Below, in pieces: positions 63,119-64,000 of a stretch of DNA of 64,000 nt (its first letter is position 1; each line of letters opens with the position of its first letter). The stretch spans positions 1 through 64,000 of the forward strand of contig JAWKKA010000004.1 in the NCBI GenBank assembly GCA_041393495.1, given 5' to 3'. Below the pieces are notes generated by a model, which was not told the DNA's origin, made no database searches, and saw nothing but the letters and a program-made list of their open reading frames with translations. Both the position numbers and the translations under genes were made by a program. The DNA is from RHKX01 sp041393495. GTDB taxonomy: Bacteria > Actinomycetota > Thermoleophilia > Solirubrobacterales > 70-9.

Positions 63119-64000
63119 ATGAACTTCGCTTTCAACGACGAGCAACTCGAGTTCAAGCGGCGTTGCCGGGAGTTCGCGCGCGACGTGATCCGTCCCGTCG
63201 CTCCGATCCACGATGCCGACGAGAGCGTTCCCTGGGAGGTCATCAAGGAGGCCCGCAAGCAGGGCATGAGCGGGCTCGAGGCGACGCAGTACATGTCGAG
63301 CGATCCCGACGGCCAGCTCGGGCTGATCCACGCCGAGGAGATGCACTGGGGCTGTGCCGGGATCGCGCTCGCGATCAATGGCTCCGGGCTCGCCGCCGCC
63401 GGAGTTGCCGCCTCGGGGACGCCGGAGCAGATCGCCGAGTGGGTGCCGGAGTGCCTCGGGGCGGGCGAGGAGGTCAGGCTCGGCGCCTATGCGGTCACCG
63501 AGCCCCAGGCCGGATCCGACGTCAAGGGCCTGCGTACGACCGCCCGTCGCGACGGCGACGAGTGGGTCCTGAACGGGACGAAGGTCTTCATCACCAACGG
63601 CGGCATCGCCGACGTCAACGTCGTGGTCGCGACCGTCGATCCGGAGCTCGGCCACCGCGGCCAGGCGTCGTTCGTGGTCCCGAAGGGCACGCCCGGACTG
63701 CGGATGGGCAAGAAGGAGAGCAAGCTCGGGATCCGCGCCTCGCAGACCGCCGAGCTCGTCCTCGAGGACTGCCGGATCCCGGTCGAGTACCTGCTCGGCG
63801 GCACCGACAAGCTCGAGCGCAGGCTCGAGCGGGCCCGCTCGGGCGAGAGCAGCGGCCGTGCCTCGAACGCGCTCGCGACCTTCGAGCTGACCCGGCCGAT
63901 CGTCGGCGCCTCGGCGATCGGGATCGCGCAGGCGGCCTACGAATGGACGCTCGAGCACCTCCTCGGCGAGGGCCCGATCGCCGATCCGCTCGAGGGGATC
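63119..64000 (+). CDS. Acyl-CoA dehydrogenase, cut by the window end
   Basis: The first 294 residues of an FAD-dependent acyl-CoA dehydrogenase. MNFAFNDEQLEFKRRCREFA is the usual start; YAVTEPQAGSDVKGLRTTA is signature 1 (FAD and acyl binding), and WVLNGTKVFITNGGIADV the next block. The C-terminal helical domain with the catalytic Glu lies partly outside. AGGGAGGA lies upstream of the ATG. The preceding operator suggests control by a lipid-responsive repressor; the enzyme joins the fatty-acid genes at 57-61 kb. Confidence 0.93.
   Translation, partial: MNFAFNDEQLEFKRRCREFARDVIRPVAPIHDADESVPWEVIKEARKQGMSGLEATQYMSSDPDGQLGLIHAEEMHWGCAGIALAINGSGLAAAGVAASGTPEQIAEWVPECLGAGEEVRLGAYAVTEPQAGSDVKGLRTTARRDGDEWVLNGTKVFITNGGIADVNVVVATVDPELGHRGQASFVVPKGTPGLRMGKKESKLGIRASQTAELVLEDCRIPVEYLLGGTDKLERRLERARSGESSGRASNALATFELTRPIVGASAIGIAQAAYEWTLEHLLGEGPIADPLEGI

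Overview
The window looks like the chromosome of a very GC-rich actinobacterium. Almost every codon ends in G or C, and there is a dnaK-grpE-dnaJ-hspR operon, inositol-1-phosphate synthase next to a CDP-alcohol phosphatidyltransferase, a wax-ester/triacylglycerol acyltransferase, an LLM-class flavin enzyme and an MMPL exporter. The mix fits the Thermoleophilia/Solirubrobacterales best; that placement is inference from gene content only. Most of the window is a dense, ordinary chromosomal backbone, and the two odd stretches are the left end and about 34.2-35.8 kb.

Layout. 1-2.65 kb is a scrapyard: fragments of a saccharopine dehydrogenase-like gene, an MFS transporter, an IS256-type and an IS30-type transposase and a type I methyltransferase, around one intact Fic gene with a clear promoter/operator. 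2.7-10.1 kb holds clpB (with two compensated frame shifts), a WS/DGAT acyltransferase, a sulfide:quinone oxidoreductase-like flavoprotein, an MscS channel and a beta-lactamase-fold lipoprotein. 10.2-14.5 kb is the Hsp70 operon with its repressor HspR. 14.7-31 kb carries a secreted endonuclease/phosphatase-fold protein, cytochrome c, nth, a PfkB kinase, a PAP2/CDP-alcohol transferase/ino1 lipid cluster, a GMC oxidoreductase, a glycosyltransferase-PHP fusion, a degenerate uracil-DNA glycosylase homologue, LLM and rRNA-methyltransferase genes. 31-34.2 kb has argF, a broken HTH gene, tRNA-Glu, lgt and an SDR. 34.2-35.8 kb begins with the 5' half of a tRNA-Val and then has no gene I can support.

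35.8-49 kb has trehalose-synthase-like GT4, hydrolases, a GT-C membrane protein, FAH, tRNA-Asp, an AhpD-like protein behind a 25-bp palindrome, an epimerase, a Tat-exported amine oxidase and a ferritin. 49.0-55.1 kb is a tight five-gene operon (Orn/Lys/Arg decarboxylase, amidinohydrolase, M20 carbamoylase, APC permease, enolase-superfamily enzyme) that reads like an arginine-to-polyamine or guanidino-compound pathway. 55.3-64 kb has a CNNM/CorC protein and a fatty-acid group (hydroxyacyl-CoA dehydrogenase, MMPL, thiolase, acyl-CoA dehydrogenase cut by the window end).

Expression style. Many genes here have a TANNNT box only 6-10 nt before the start codon and no Shine-Dalgarno sequence, which suggests widespread leaderless mRNAs. 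Ten same-strand gene pairs overlap by exactly 4 nt (ATGA, GTGA, TTGA and twice CTGA). Several intergenic gaps are filled by GC-rich tandem duplications, some of which start from the 3' end of the neighbouring gene. I saw no CRISPR array, rRNA operon, prophage or complete insertion sequence.
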